A stretch of 64,000 nucleotides of DNA from Hyphomicrobiales bacterium (GCA_900468285.1 UBTF01000003.1:558001-622000), one strand, 5' to 3'; counted from the stretch's first letter, positions 8,059-16,923 are shown. The notes: generated by a model not told the origin, from the letters alone. Numbers and translations are program-made.

Positions 8059-10239
8059 ATGACCGAGCAGCCATCGTCATCCGATTTCATTCAGGCCACC
8101 CGCGTTTTGAAGGTCAAGTCTCCGTTGGGCGAAGACCAATTGCTGCCCGAGCGGATGGTGATCAATGAAGGCGTCTCTCAGCTCTTTGAAATACAGCTGA
8201 GCGTCCGCGCCAAGAAGGAGGCGGTGAAGCCAGAAGAGCTGATCGGACGTTTGGTAGATGTATCAATCGAGGTGAGCCAAGGTGATGGCGAAGAGGGTAG
8301 CGGCATCCGCCGCCCCTTCAACGGCTTGGTGACCGATCTGCATGAAGGCCCACCGATCACCCGCGGCCTGCGCTCCTATGCCATGACCATCCGGCCGCAG
8401 ATGTGGCTGCTATCGCGCCGTTCAGACTGCCGCATCTGGATGGACAAGACATCGGTCGATATTGTTGAAACGCTGTTTTCCGAACACGGCATTCCAGCGC
8501 CGGATACATCAGGCATCATCAAGGTTCCACCACCGCAGCACTACAGCGTCCAGTTCAACGAGACGGACCTCGACTATCTGCTACGGCGTTTCGAAGAGGA
8601 CGGACTGTTCTACTGGTTTAGCCACGAAGACGGTTCTCATAAGCTGCATGTGGCCGATACCGCCAATGGCTGGCTCGGACCCTCGCCTTCAGCACAGGGT
8701 GAAGGCAGGGTGCGGCTGGCACAGGGTTCTTCGGATCGCAACCACATCAATGACTGGGCTCGCCGCTTTTCCTATGTGCCCGGCCAGCGCGCCGGTGCCG
8801 ACTGGAATTTTGAGACACCAGGCATGGTGCCCAGCAATATGACACCATCACTGGTGCAGATGCCAGATGCGACCAAGCGTGAGCTTTATGAATACCCCGC
8901 CCGTATCAAGACCGTGGAAGAGGCAGAGCGCGCCCAGAAACTGCGGGCGCAATCCATCGAGGCGGATCACGACCGTGTCTTTGGCGGATCCACCTCCCGC
9001 ATTCTCGAGGCAGGCCGCCGTTTCACGCCTTACGAAGTGGCCCATCCCGAACACGAATACGGAGAACACGTCATCATAAAAGCAAGCCACACCATCGTGG
9101 ACCGTTCTTATGAAACTAACAGCAACGAACCGGAATACCGCAACACCTTCGAAGCCATCCCCGCCCGCGTCCCACTAACCCCACACCGCACGACCAAGCG
9201 CCCGAAGATCGAAGGCACGCAGGTCGCCATCGTGGCGGGTCCAGAGGGTGAAGAAATCCACCCGGACCAATATGGCCGGATCAAGCTGTGGTTCCCGTGG
9301 GACCGTAAGGCGAAGAAGGACGGCACGGATACGTGTTGGGTACGGGTGGCACAGAACTGGGCGGGCTCCACCTGGGGCGGCCAGATTATCCCGCGCATTG
9401 GCATGGAGGTGATGGTCGCGTTTGTGGACGGCGACCCGGATCGGCCGCTAGTGACGGGGGTGGTGCCGAACGCGCGGCAGACGGTGCCGTATGAGCTGCC
9501 AGCGAATAAGACGAAAAGTACGTTTCGGACGAACACTCATAAGGGTGGAGGCTTCAATGAGCTAAGCTTTGAAGATGATGCCGGACGTGAAGAAATATAT
9601 CTTCATGCCCAGAAAGATCGTAACGAGAAAATAGGTAATAACCACACTGAACGTATCGATAACAACTGGGTGCAATCTATTGGGGCCAATCGCATATCAG
9701 AGGTTTTTAATAATTCCGAGGAAATGATAGGAGGCAACAAGACAGTAATTGTTGGCAAGTCGGGTTTATCAAGAATTATAGATAATACGGTGCGCCAGTT
9801 ATGGAGCGGTATGGGAAGTGTCGGTAATCTCCTTACGGTAACGAGTTCCTTGAAACCTGGAGATGGTTCGATGCTTATGGCTATAGCCAAAAACATGAGT
9901 ACCACCGTCGGCTTCACAAACTCAATTATCGCAGGAGTTGCACAATTTGTAACTGCTGGACGTTCCGTCAATATTTCGGCCGGCAGTATTGTGGATCTCT
10001 CTAGTGGCCAATTTGTAAAAGTTAATGGAACAAAGCATGTGTCGGTATCTGCAGGAGTGCAGTTGAGCCTTATTTGCGGGAAATCTCGGATCGAAATGAC
10101 CAAAGATGGATCGATCCATGTTGTTGGACGGGAGATTTTGTTTGAAAGCGAGGAGATATATGAGGTCTTGTGTGGTGGAGAGATAGCCGAGAGCGCCAAG
10201 AAATTTTCGATTCAAGCAGACAGAGTTGACATAAATTGA
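8059..10239 (+). CDS. tssI: T6SS spike protein VgrG (TssI)
   Basis: This 726-residue VgrG trimerises into the puncturing spike at the tip of the Hcp tube. Residues ~15-370 form the gp27-like base (TRVLKVKSPLGEDQLLPERM, then LDYLLRRFEEDGLFYWF near 175-190). The gp5-like OB fold follows, with HPDQYGRIKLWFPWDRKAKK and CWVRVAQNWAGSTWGGQIIP, then DPDRPLVTGVVPNA. The remaining ~230 residues are a repetitive beta-helix tail. From about 9530 onward the DNA becomes distinctly AT-rich and codon use changes, so the tail appears to have been replaced together with the two downstream genes. No enzymatic C-terminal extension is apparent; the tail probably selects the cargo encoded next to it. Confidence 0.96.
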   Translation: MTEQPSSSDFIQATRVLKVKSPLGEDQLLPERMVINEGVSQLFEIQLSVRAKKEAVKPEELIGRLVDVSIEVSQGDGEEGSGIRRPFNGLVTDLHEGPPITRGLRSYAMTIRPQMWLLSRRSDCRIWMDKTSVDIVETLFSEHGIPAPDTSGIIKVPPPQHYSVQFNETDLDYLLRRFEEDGLFYWFSHEDGSHKLHVADTANGWLGPSPSAQGEGRVRLAQGSSDRNHINDWARRFSYVPGQRAGADWNFETPGMVPSNMTPSLVQMPDATKRELYEYPARIKTVEEAERAQKLRAQSIEADHDRVFGGSTSRILEAGRRFTPYEVAHPEHEYGEHVIIKASHTIVDRSYETNSNEPEYRNTFEAIPARVPLTPHRTTKRPKIEGTQVAIVAGPEGEEIHPDQYGRIKLWFPWDRKAKKDGTDTCWVRVAQNWAGSTWGGQIIPRIGMEVMVAFVDGDPDRPLVTGVVPNARQTVPYELPANKTKSTFRTNTHKGGGFNELSFEDDAGREEIYLHAQKDRNEKIGNNHTERIDNNWVQSIGANRISEVFNNSEEMIGGNKTVIVGKSGLSRIIDNTVRQLWSGMGSVGNLLTVTSSLKPGDGSMLMAIAKNMSTTVGFTNSIIAGVAQFVTAGRSVNISAGSIVDLSSGQFVKVNGTKHVSVSAGVQLSLICGKSRIEMTKDGSIHVVGREILFESEEIYEVLCGGEIAESAKKFSIQADRVDIN

Positions 10240-10246
10240 GGCAAAT

Positions 10247-11023
10247 ATGAGCGATAGTAAGAGATTTCCATATGGGAATGATCTCCGCAAACCGGCAGAG
10301 TGGGTTGGGAACCCTGATACGAAGTCGAAAAAGTATCTTGCTGCGTATGCGGGAGGGAATGCCCTCAGTTATATATATGACGCTCATACGGTGATCTTCT
10401 TTGGTATTGAATCCCTTAGCGTTGGAGTTTTCGACTTAGAGTCGCTCGGTTTTCAAGCTGGCGTCGGCCCCTCTAAGGTAGCAAAATTTGGCAAACGAGT
10501 ATCCGAAATACTTGATAGAGCAGCAGACGGCATCGGGCGGGCAAAAAAATTTCAAGAAGACGCCCAAATTGACGACATTGATGATCCGGCTGTTCTCTAT
10601 CGTTTGCTTGCCGAAAATGCCTCTTTCATCGAGGCAGACGAGGCATTTTCGATGAATGACTTAGCTGGAGCTTGGGGAACGATCTATGGAGGCGAGGTCG
10701 AGGTCTATGGTGCAGCGGCTCTTTACTATATTTCTGCCGGATATTCATTCAGGGATTCAGACGAGTATATAAGCTATGAGCAGGTGTTCAATTTAGGAAC
10801 GGGCACATTAGGCATAGGCGGGGGGATGGCTGGCGGTAAGTGGGTACCGAGAAAGATGCTTTCGGCGTATTGGCGACATAATGGTTCTCTTGACGCCGAC
10901 GATCAGCCTTTCATGCAATATTCCTCTGCGTTACCATATCTGCGAATGCTGCCTCCGCCAGAATTCGAGGTTCCAGAGCATGTTGTTAGAATTGGCGAAG
11001 AATATGCATCGCAACAACTGTAG
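10247..11023 (+). CDS. Unrecognised VgrG-linked protein, candidate T6SS effector
   Basis: This 258-residue protein starts 8 bp after the vgrG stop, with GAGG before its ATG. I do not recognise its family. It has no signal peptide. It contains a hydrophobic, Gly-rich stretch (EVYGAAALYYISAGYSF and LGTGTLGIGGGMAGGKW, residues ~165-205) and an acidic helical middle (QEDAQIDDIDDPAVLYRLLA). No GxSxG lipase motif, HKD motif or NlpC/P60 Cys-His pair is evident. The DNA is AT-rich like the vgrG tail. The next gene, one base away, encodes a predicted lipoprotein. A VgrG-cargo-lipoprotein order is typical of an antibacterial effector acting in the envelope with a membrane-anchored immunity protein. That role is inferred from context. 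Confidence 0.65.
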   Translation: MSDSKRFPYGNDLRKPAEWVGNPDTKSKKYLAAYAGGNALSYIYDAHTVIFFGIESLSVGVFDLESLGFQAGVGPSKVAKFGKRVSEILDRAADGIGRAKKFQEDAQIDDIDDPAVLYRLLAENASFIEADEAFSMNDLAGAWGTIYGGEVEVYGAAALYYISAGYSFRDSDEYISYEQVFNLGTGTLGIGGGMAGGKWVPRKMLSAYWRHNGSLDADDQPFMQYSSALPYLRMLPPPEFEVPEHVVRIGEEYASQQL

Positions 11024-11024
11024 G

Positions 11025-11522
11025 ATGTTTAAAGTGGGAAAAATTATAGTGAAGGCTGTTTGCCTATTGGGTTCTATTTTTGTTGCTTCTGGTTGCTCAG
11101 CTCAAGACATCGAGATTAAAAATTACATTTCTGACCAATTGGGCAAAAATGATGTAGAAATAAACTGCTCTTTGAGCTCGTTACAAAGCAAGATTTCTAC
11201 CTTGAATAAGGCATCTGGGACAACAGAATTCGATGTAATGCTTTCGTTTGGCCAGCGAAAGGATGACGAAATATTTAGTATTATGAAAAAAAGCATAATA
11301 AGGGATGAATTTTCTCCCGGAAAAGAAGCAGCCGTTTTTTTATCTAATGATAAGAGGATTGTTACAGTTGCAAAATTCAATAAACAAGCTAACGTTAATT
11401 TGTTTCTGAAGGCATCGACTGCATGTGATAAAGAATCAGGTGATATATGCACTCCTATACTATACTATGATGGGAGTAAAGAATACTGTTTGATGTTGAG
11501 CGGGGATGAGTTGGCGCGGTGA
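11025..11522 (+). CDS. Predicted lipoprotein, candidate immunity protein
   Basis: This is a 165-residue protein with a lipoprotein signal: MFKVGKIIVKAVCLLGSIFV then ASGC, with the modifiable cysteine near residue 24. The ATG at 11025 lies one base after the preceding stop and GTAGG touches it, so the two genes look translationally coupled; longer in-frame starts would run back inside the upstream gene. The mature part is Lys/Asp-rich and lacks a family I can name; it ends with a Cys pair (ACDKESGDICTP) that could form a disulfide. Coding sequence is the most AT-rich of the region, suggesting recent transfer. It is probably envelope-anchored protection against the preceding gene's product. Confidence 0.65.
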   Translation: MFKVGKIIVKAVCLLGSIFVASGCSAQDIEIKNYISDQLGKNDVEINCSLSSLQSKISTLNKASGTTEFDVMLSFGQRKDDEIFSIMKKSIIRDEFSPGKEAAVFLSNDKRIVTVAKFNKQANVNLFLKASTACDKESGDICTPILYYDGSKEYCLMLSGDELAR

Positions 11523-11580
11523 TGCTTAAGAGGCGGTGTCAATGTCGAACGTTTAATATTCCTATCTTCGGAGAATCTAT

Positions 11581-11964
11581 TTGCCCCCCGCCCACCGTCG
11601 CACGGACATTGGCTCCGGCCATTCCTGCCATTTCCCGCCCACCCTCGCGACTGGTGGCAGCACGAACGTCTTCGTAAACGCCAAGCCGTTGATGCGCGTC
11701 GGTGATGCTTACGTGCCTCACGGCTGCCCCGTCTGCCCGGAGCCGGTCCATGGGCGGAAGTTGGCTGCTGGCTCATCCACCGTCTTCATCAACGGCAAGC
11801 CTGCCGGGCGCATTGGCGATGCCATTGACTGTGGCGGGCAGGCGCAGACGGGATCGTCTAACGTCTTCATCGGGGACGAGGGCGGTTCTGGCTCTGTTGG
11901 AGCAGGCGGGACAGAGTGTCAACAGAGCATGGCTTCTCAGTCGATGCCGATGGTGCGAGGGTAG
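11581..11964 (+). CDS. PAAR-domain spike-tip protein
   Basis: This 127-residue PAAR protein would cap the VgrG trimer and carry cargo. It starts with TTG at 11581, with CGGAG upstream; there is no better start before the in-frame stop at 11554. The fold is visible as three repeats: MPPAHRRTDIGSGHSCHFPP, then STNVFVNAKPLMRVGDAYVP and STVFINGKPAGRIGDAIDCG, followed by SSNVFIGDE. The His/Cys positions (GHSC, HGCPVC, IDCGG) fit the zinc-binding tip. The last ~25 residues after GDEGGSG are low-complexity. GC content returns to normal here, so this begins a second cargo module distinct from the AT-rich one before it. Confidence 0.88.
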   Translation: MPPAHRRTDIGSGHSCHFPPTLATGGSTNVFVNAKPLMRVGDAYVPHGCPVCPEPVHGRKLAAGSSTVFINGKPAGRIGDAIDCGGQAQTGSSNVFIGDEGGSGSVGAGGTECQQSMASQSMPMVRG

Positions 11965-11969
11965 ATCCT

Positions 11970-13190
11970 ATGGTTCCTGACGCTATTGACGAGAGGCAGC
12001 TGTCTTCAGTCGCTCAGGCCTTGCTGAAAACCGTCTCCGAACCAGTTTCTGATCCCGCCCAGCGTGTCTACGCTGTAATGGATGGCTCGCAGTTCAACGA
12101 TCTGCCGCGCTTGCTGCAGCAGGCCGACGTCTCCCATCGCCCGCTTTATCGCTACGCAGGCGGAGACTACGCCGTCATCCTCGGCGGACCATGGCTGGTC
12201 GATCCCTATCACGCTGCATTATCTTTTTCAGATGCCACTTTCCCCCATGATGACGCCGATGGCGACCTCTCAGATGAGGAACTTCACTCGCGCTCGGCAG
12301 CCCTTTCCGTGGAGATGGTATCATCTCTGGAAGCGGGCGATCCGACCGGCAGCGGTATGCTGCCGATGCAGGATGTCGACCCGGCACCGGTTCTCGAGCG
12401 CCTCAAGAAAATCATTGAGTTGAGCGATGGAAAGCCAGCTCTGGTTTTCTGGTCGGGCTGCAGTGATCTGAATGTGGAAGCGCTTTATCGACATCTGCGA
12501 GGGCTTAATCGCATATCCGTGCCGAAGATGTGGAGAGACAATCAGGCCCGGAATGAGGGGCTGCTCTTCAAGAATGAGGAAGAGTTTGCCGCCGCAGGCG
12601 ATCATCTGCCGGCGGAAGATTTGACTTCCAGCGGTCGGGAGACCGTAATCTTCAGGCATTCGGATGCCAACGTGATGATGCAGACCATCCCGGCGCTGGA
12701 TGAGGTCCAAGTCGCGCGTCTGTTCGGGCCGGCGACGCAGCTTGTCTTTGCGCCGGATAAGGCATGGGGCGGAGGTGTCAAGAGAGCGCGGAGACAAGCA
12801 AATATATCCGCTCCTCCTGGTCCTCTGAAATTTGACCGCGCAGCAATGCAGATGATGAGCGCCTCGCGCCTGGAGGCCTCCCGCCAGCGCGTCTTGGCCT
12901 ATCTGCGTGAGGTTGACCCCGGCGTTGAAGAAACTCCCGATCCCCAACTCATGAAGACAGTGATCAAATATGAGCAATCGGGAAGTAAACTGGGCATCGA
13001 GTCTGAACGTGCTCACATGAAGTGGGCCTATCTGATGTCGATCACGAATGGCCTCGTGAATAACAGCGCCGTAAAACAATATTTCGACAATCATGCAGGC
13101 CATCCCGATGATGCTGTCGATGATATCCTTGATGAACTTGACCAAGCCGCTGGTGGTGACTGGGATACCCTGATGGCGGGGGAGGGCTAG
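11970..13190 (+). CDS. DUF4123-domain T6SS effector adaptor/chaperone
   Basis: This protein of 406 residues begins 6 bp after the PAAR stop, with GAGGG nine bases before the ATG at 11970. An alternative GTG at 11916 would add 18 residues and overlap the PAAR gene. The DUF4123 (Tap/Tec) domain covers about residues 32-155, with RVYAVMDGSQFNDLPRLLQQ at its start and YAVILGGPWLVDP in it, then the LVFWSGCSDLNVEALYRHLRG block. DUF4123 proteins load a specific effector onto VgrG or PAAR and are not secreted effectors themselves. The C-terminal ~140 residues are a helical extension. It overlaps the next gene by one base, so its client is probably the E5-like nuclease encoded there. Confidence 0.85.
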   Translation: MVPDAIDERQLSSVAQALLKTVSEPVSDPAQRVYAVMDGSQFNDLPRLLQQADVSHRPLYRYAGGDYAVILGGPWLVDPYHAALSFSDATFPHDDADGDLSDEELHSRSAALSVEMVSSLEAGDPTGSGMLPMQDVDPAPVLERLKKIIELSDGKPALVFWSGCSDLNVEALYRHLRGLNRISVPKMWRDNQARNEGLLFKNEEEFAAAGDHLPAEDLTSSGRETVIFRHSDANVMMQTIPALDEVQVARLFGPATQLVFAPDKAWGGGVKRARRQANISAPPGPLKFDRAAMQMMSASRLEASRQRVLAYLREVDPGVEETPDPQLMKTVIKYEQSGSKLGIESERAHMKWAYLMSITNGLVNNSAVKQYFDNHAGHPDDAVDDILDELDQAAGGDWDTLMAGEG

Positions 13191-13594
13191 TGGGTAAACT
13201 TATCGCGGAGATCCTGAAAAGAGCTTCCAAGTATTTCCTTCGCAAGGGCAAGCCGCCCCAATCACCCAGAAATGCGCGAAGAACTGCGGATGAGCGCGGC
13301 AGCCCATCACGCCAGAAAGATGACTGCGTCGGAGATTGCAAGCCCGCAAACGGGGAGCGTAAGAACGACCCCATCAAAAACAAAGGCAAGCTCGAAAGAC
13401 AGATGCAGCAGCGTGGCTGGACACGCGAACAGGTTGAGGAAGCGATGAAAACCGGCGAGAGATTTCCCGCAAAGAATATGCAGACAGGTGGGTCGGCAAC
13501 GCGTTATGTCCATCCCAAAACCGGTCAATCTGTTGTAGTCGATGATACCACAGGCGGTATCATCCATGTAGGAGGCCCGGGATTTGTCTATTGA
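13190..13594 (+). CDS. Small colicin-E5-like nuclease, candidate T6SS effector
   Basis: This 134-residue protein starts with GTG overlapping the adaptor's TAG. Residues 1-60 are basic, hydrophilic and probably disordered. Residues ~65-134 look like the colicin E5 ribonuclease domain: KGKLERQMQQRGWTREQVEE, then the TRYVHPKTGQSVVVDDTTGG block and a closing IIHVGGPGFVY. E5 domains cut tRNA anticodons of Tyr, His, Asn and Asp. The GW-helix, YxxPKTG and VVVDDTTG elements are what I rely on; the canonical C-terminal extension is shortened. The context (PAAR, DUF4123 adaptor upstream, small acidic gene overlapping downstream) fits a cytoplasm-acting effector. The fold assignment is from memory of the family, not from a search. 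Confidence 0.68.
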   Translation: MGKLIAEILKRASKYFLRKGKPPQSPRNARRTADERGSPSRQKDDCVGDCKPANGERKNDPIKNKGKLERQMQQRGWTREQVEEAMKTGERFPAKNMQTGGSATRYVHPKTGQSVVVDDTTGGIIHVGGPGFVY

Positions 13595-13811
13595 GAACGA
13601 TGAAACGATCTACGTTCGGCTGCTGGATGAAGCTGTCGAGGTCTGGCGGCCGGTGAAAGCAATTATGATAAGCGAAAGCATATATCGGTTGCTTGACGGT
13701 CAGAGTATTCCCGAGGACGAAGAATGGGAGTTTCATCCGGGCGAACTCGTTGCGGTCGAACCTAAATCTTTTGACGGTGCCTCAAAAAAGGTCGCCGTTA
13801 AACTTCTGTGA
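13584..13811 (+). CDS. Small acidic protein, candidate immunity to the E5-like nuclease
   Basis: This 75-residue acidic protein starts with TTG at 13584, eight bases after GGAGG, and overlaps the nuclease gene by 11 bp. It begins MSIENDETIYVRLLDEAVEV and contains DEEWEFHPGELVAVEPKSFD. It has no signal peptide, so it would act in the cytoplasm, matching an RNase target. Overlap with the basic nuclease, opposite charge and small size are the arguments for an immunity role. I do not recognise a named family. Confidence 0.65.
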   Translation: MSIENDETIYVRLLDEAVEVWRPVKAIMISESIYRLLDGQSIPEDEEWEFHPGELVAVEPKSFDGASKKVAVKLL

Positions 13812-13910
13812 TACTGAGCGTGCCCCGCCAGATAACTCATTTCTCCTGCACCCGTTGATGAGCACTCAACTGGAGACTTTACGCGGAAATTCAGGGGGCT
13901 GACTTCACAA

Positions 13911-14000
13911 TGGCGGAGAGGGTGGGATTCGAACCCACGATACCCTTGCAGGTATGCCGCATTTCGAGTGCGGTGCATTCGACCACTCTGCCACCTCTCC
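13911..14000 (-). tRNA. tRNA-Ser (anticodon CGA)
   Basis: The 90-base gene read on the minus strand starts GGAGAGGTGGCAGAGTGGTC and ends with CCTCTCC, the discriminator G and an encoded CCA. The anticodon loop is CTCGAAA, giving CGA, which reads UCG codons. A long variable arm typical of class II tRNA-Ser and the GGTTCGAATCC T-arm are both present. It lies immediately beyond the T6SS cargo genes and could serve as an integration site. Confidence 0.96.
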
Positions 14001-14226
14001 GCGGGCACGAACTGTGAGGTCCGTGCGGGCGTTCTCTTAACCAGCAATGTGCGGGTGCGCAAGGGGCTAAATGCTGTTTGCTGCTTCTGCACCGAAAGTT
14101 TTTAAGCGTTTTGTGACGGCGCGAAGTGGCGGGTTGTTGGTGCTTGCCCGATGTGTCCTCAAAAATGAATGCGGAACCAATTTTCTCGTCGTGTTGTTTG
14201 CCTCTGGATGAAAATGCGAGGGCAGG

Positions 14227-15045
14227 ATGCGCGCGGACGCGGAGACTATTGGCAATTCAGGACTTCGGTTCTGGTCCACCAGATATGGAGATTCGCCGGT
14301 TATAGGAACGGCCATTCACGACGGGCATGACGTCAGGGGTGATGTAGCCGGTCTTATGGCGCTGTCAGATGGTGAGCGTTTGAGGGAAGAGGATCCATTT
14401 ACCGCTGAGATGGTTTCCGGACTTTGCAATCAGATCATAGTCCACAGGTCGAGATTTGAAATCGATCTTAACCGCCAGAGCGACAAGGCAATCTACCTGG
14501 ATCCCGACCAGGCATGGGGCCTTAACGTGTGGCGGGAGCAGCCTTCGGATACAGCTCTGGGCAAATCGCTGAATTTTCACCAAGACTACTATGCGATGCT
14601 CGAGCAGACTCTGCGGAACATGGAAAAGCGGCATGGCGCCTTCGTTGTGCTCGACGTCCATAGTTATAATCATCGAAGAGCAGGGCCAGACGGCCCGGCA
14701 ACGCCACAGGATAAGGCTCCGGACGTTAATATCGGCACGTCCTCAATGGACCGAGAGAGGTGGGGCGGTATCATCAATGTGGTTATCGAACATTTTCGAG
14801 AAGTTGAGATAAACGGGCGCCCGTTGGATGTGCGGGAAAACGTAGCCTTCCAGGGTAAGGGACAACAAACGCGCTTCATACACGAGCGTTTCCCCGAGAA
14901 TGGATGCGCGGTGGCCATCGAGTTCAAGAAAATTTTTATGGATGAGTGGACAGGTGAACCTGACCAGCTGGTCATAGATCAAATACGTGACGCCATCACC
15001 TCACTGGAACAGGTTCTGACAGATGTCCTGAGGAGGCGGCAATGA
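14227..15045 (+). CDS. N-formylglutamate amidohydrolase-family hydrolase
   Basis: This 272-residue protein belongs to the N-formylglutamate amidohydrolase (HutG-type) family, zinc-dependent relatives of M14 carboxypeptidases. Visible signatures are IGTAIHDGHDVRGD near residue 26 (first metal-ligand region), HRSRFEIDLNRQSDKAIY near 72, VVLDVHSYNHRR near 140 with the second His, and CAVAIEFKKIFMDEW near the end. It starts with ATG after GAGGGCAGG and overlaps the next gene by 4 bp. No hut genes are nearby, so histidine breakdown is unlikely. The neighbours (DUF1704 protein and an ATP-grasp ligase) suggest hydrolysis of an amide or peptide bond in a small conjugate; the substrate is unknown. Confidence 0.85.
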   Translation: MRADAETIGNSGLRFWSTRYGDSPVIGTAIHDGHDVRGDVAGLMALSDGERLREEDPFTAEMVSGLCNQIIVHRSRFEIDLNRQSDKAIYLDPDQAWGLNVWREQPSDTALGKSLNFHQDYYAMLEQTLRNMEKRHGAFVVLDVHSYNHRRAGPDGPATPQDKAPDVNIGTSSMDRERWGGIINVVIEHFREVEINGRPLDVRENVAFQGKGQQTRFIHERFPENGCAVAIEFKKIFMDEWTGEPDQLVIDQIRDAITSLEQVLTDVLRRRQ

Positions 15046-16913
15046 AGCTGTCGCCAGTCAGCATACAAGACGCTGAACAAGACCTTCTGGATATGGTCAA
15101 GACCTGTCTCGAATCCGGAAAGGCTGTCCGGCAGGATGTAGGTGCCGATGGCTGGCTGCACATAGACAGGCCATTGCCCTTTTTGTGCGTTCATCTGACA
15201 AAGGGCGAAAAGAATCTAGCGGCTCGTGACATCGCCGCAGCCCACGCATCATACCTGATTGCAGCTGATATCGAAGAAGCGCTGCCGATTATCGATGCAG
15301 TCGGGCAGGAGATGGTAAAACGCTTCGGTGATTTTATCGTTCTTGATGTGGGTGAACTCGAGCATGACATCCTTCTCGCGGACGATTCACCTTTCTTGCC
15401 GCATTACGAAGTGAAGGTTTCTTCCAGTTCGCACGGGCCCGCGCTTAATGCGAAGAGCGTGTTTATTAAAGCTGTCTGCGGTGCCGAGATACGGTTTCGG
15501 ACCCCTAGGATCACTTCTCCCTCCAGCGGAGAGGAGGTCTTCTGGGGAGAGCCAAAAAATGCGATGTGTTTTCCATGGTTGAGTGTCCGTTTCGCTCCGA
15601 TCTATCGGCAGCCGGAATCTGGTGCAGATTATCCGGGCTTGCGTGAAACGATGATTGCAGATCTGTTTGATGCCGGGCTCAGGGCTTTCTCTGCATTTGC
15701 CAATGACGCGACATCAATCAAGGTTTCATCTCACCGGGCGCTGGGCCGTAAAGCCTTTGTCGATGCGGTGAGGCGGGCTGATCGGTCTATAGACGACATC
15801 GCAGCATCCTTTGATTTCCTCCTGTCCGTTACGCCAATCAATGCGCGCCACGCATTCAAGGAATTTCAGGAGAGTCATTTCCAGCGCGCACCGAATTTCC
15901 TTTATAGTCCTCTTGGGGTGGACGTTGAGGAGCAGAAACGCAAGCTTTACTCTGTCGCATTCGAGCATTTCGAAGACCCCGTGCTTTATCACCTCTACCG
16001 AGAAAAGCAGCAGGAGATCGATCTTCAACTGACGATGCTTGCCAATATGCATAATCCAAAATTTCAGGATTTCAGCCGCGCACTTTATGGCGCTGTGGAA
16101 CCGGAGTTGCTCTCACTTGCCGAGGACGTGCTGGCGAGGTGTCCGCCGCCCCTTCAAGAAGCGGTTGCTACCGCCGACTGTTACCATGTTGCCAACAGAG
16201 CGCGCGATATGGTCGCCGCCTACCATGAGCAGAGTGCGGAGTTCGATGCTCGAGTGGAAATCAGAGATGATTTGCCGCCGGGGCTGATGGTTAGCGGGAG
16301 CAAGCTTTTCATCTCACGTCACACGGTCATGGAAGAGCGTCGTGTAGACGCGCTCCTCCACCATGAGATAGGCGTTCATCTGCTAACTTACTTCAATGGT
16401 TCGGCGCAGGGGCTGCGCCTCTTCCGCTCGGGCCTTTCTGGTTACGAAGGCGTGCAGGAAGGGCTTGCCGTACTGGCCGAGCATCTCGCCGGCGGCATGA
16501 CGCGTGAACGGTTGAGGCTGATTGCGGGGCGCGTCGTTGGTTGCGCAGCCATGTTGGATGGCGCAAGTTTCGTAGATACCTTCCGCATGATGACTGACAG
16601 GTTAGGTTTCGATAAGGCCGGTGCCTTTAACTCGGTACTGCGGATTTTCCGCGGTGGCGGTCTATCGAAAGATGCGATCTATCTGAGAGGCCTGAACGAA
16701 ATCATCCAACATCTGCGCAACGGTGGCGCGCTTGAGCCTTTCTGGATGGGAAAGATTTCAGCCGCGCATTTTCAGGTAATGCAGGAGCTTACCTTAAGGG
16801 GACTACTTCGCCCCCCGAGCATCAGCCCAGGTTTTTTGGCGCCAGCAAGCGCCCAAGAGCGGCTTGAAAAAATACGATCAGGATTACCCATAGCCGAAAT
16901 GGCAACATTGTAA
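15042..16913 (+). CDS. DUF1704 / QEGLP-motif protein, predicted zinc peptidase
   Basis: This 623-residue protein belongs to the family annotated as flavohemoglobin-expression-modulating QEGLP motif protein (DUF1704). The named motif is present as QEGLA at residues 472-476. Thirty residues earlier is HEIGVH (441-446), the HExxxH metal site shared with eukaryotic MATCAP tyrosine carboxypeptidases of the same superfamily. The N-terminal ~380 residues include an unusual region (ADIEEALPIIDAVGQEMVKR onward) that resembles a regulatory or substrate-recognition domain. It overlaps the upstream hydrolase gene by 4 bp and precedes the ATP-grasp gene by 10 bp. I infer a carboxypeptidase-like role in the same pathway. 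The flavohemoglobin link is only historical. Confidence 0.85.
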   Translation: MKLSPVSIQDAEQDLLDMVKTCLESGKAVRQDVGADGWLHIDRPLPFLCVHLTKGEKNLAARDIAAAHASYLIAADIEEALPIIDAVGQEMVKRFGDFIVLDVGELEHDILLADDSPFLPHYEVKVSSSSHGPALNAKSVFIKAVCGAEIRFRTPRITSPSSGEEVFWGEPKNAMCFPWLSVRFAPIYRQPESGADYPGLRETMIADLFDAGLRAFSAFANDATSIKVSSHRALGRKAFVDAVRRADRSIDDIAASFDFLLSVTPINARHAFKEFQESHFQRAPNFLYSPLGVDVEEQKRKLYSVAFEHFEDPVLYHLYREKQQEIDLQLTMLANMHNPKFQDFSRALYGAVEPELLSLAEDVLARCPPPLQEAVATADCYHVANRARDMVAAYHEQSAEFDARVEIRDDLPPGLMVSGSKLFISRHTVMEERRVDALLHHEIGVHLLTYFNGSAQGLRLFRSGLSGYEGVQEGLAVLAEHLAGGMTRERLRLIAGRVVGCAAMLDGASFVDTFRMMTDRLGFDKAGAFNSVLRIFRGGGLSKDAIYLRGLNEIIQHLRNGGALEPFWMGKISAAHFQVMQELTLRGLLRPPSISPGFLAPASAQERLEKIRSGLPIAEMATL

Positions 16914-16923
16914 GGGAGGACAC

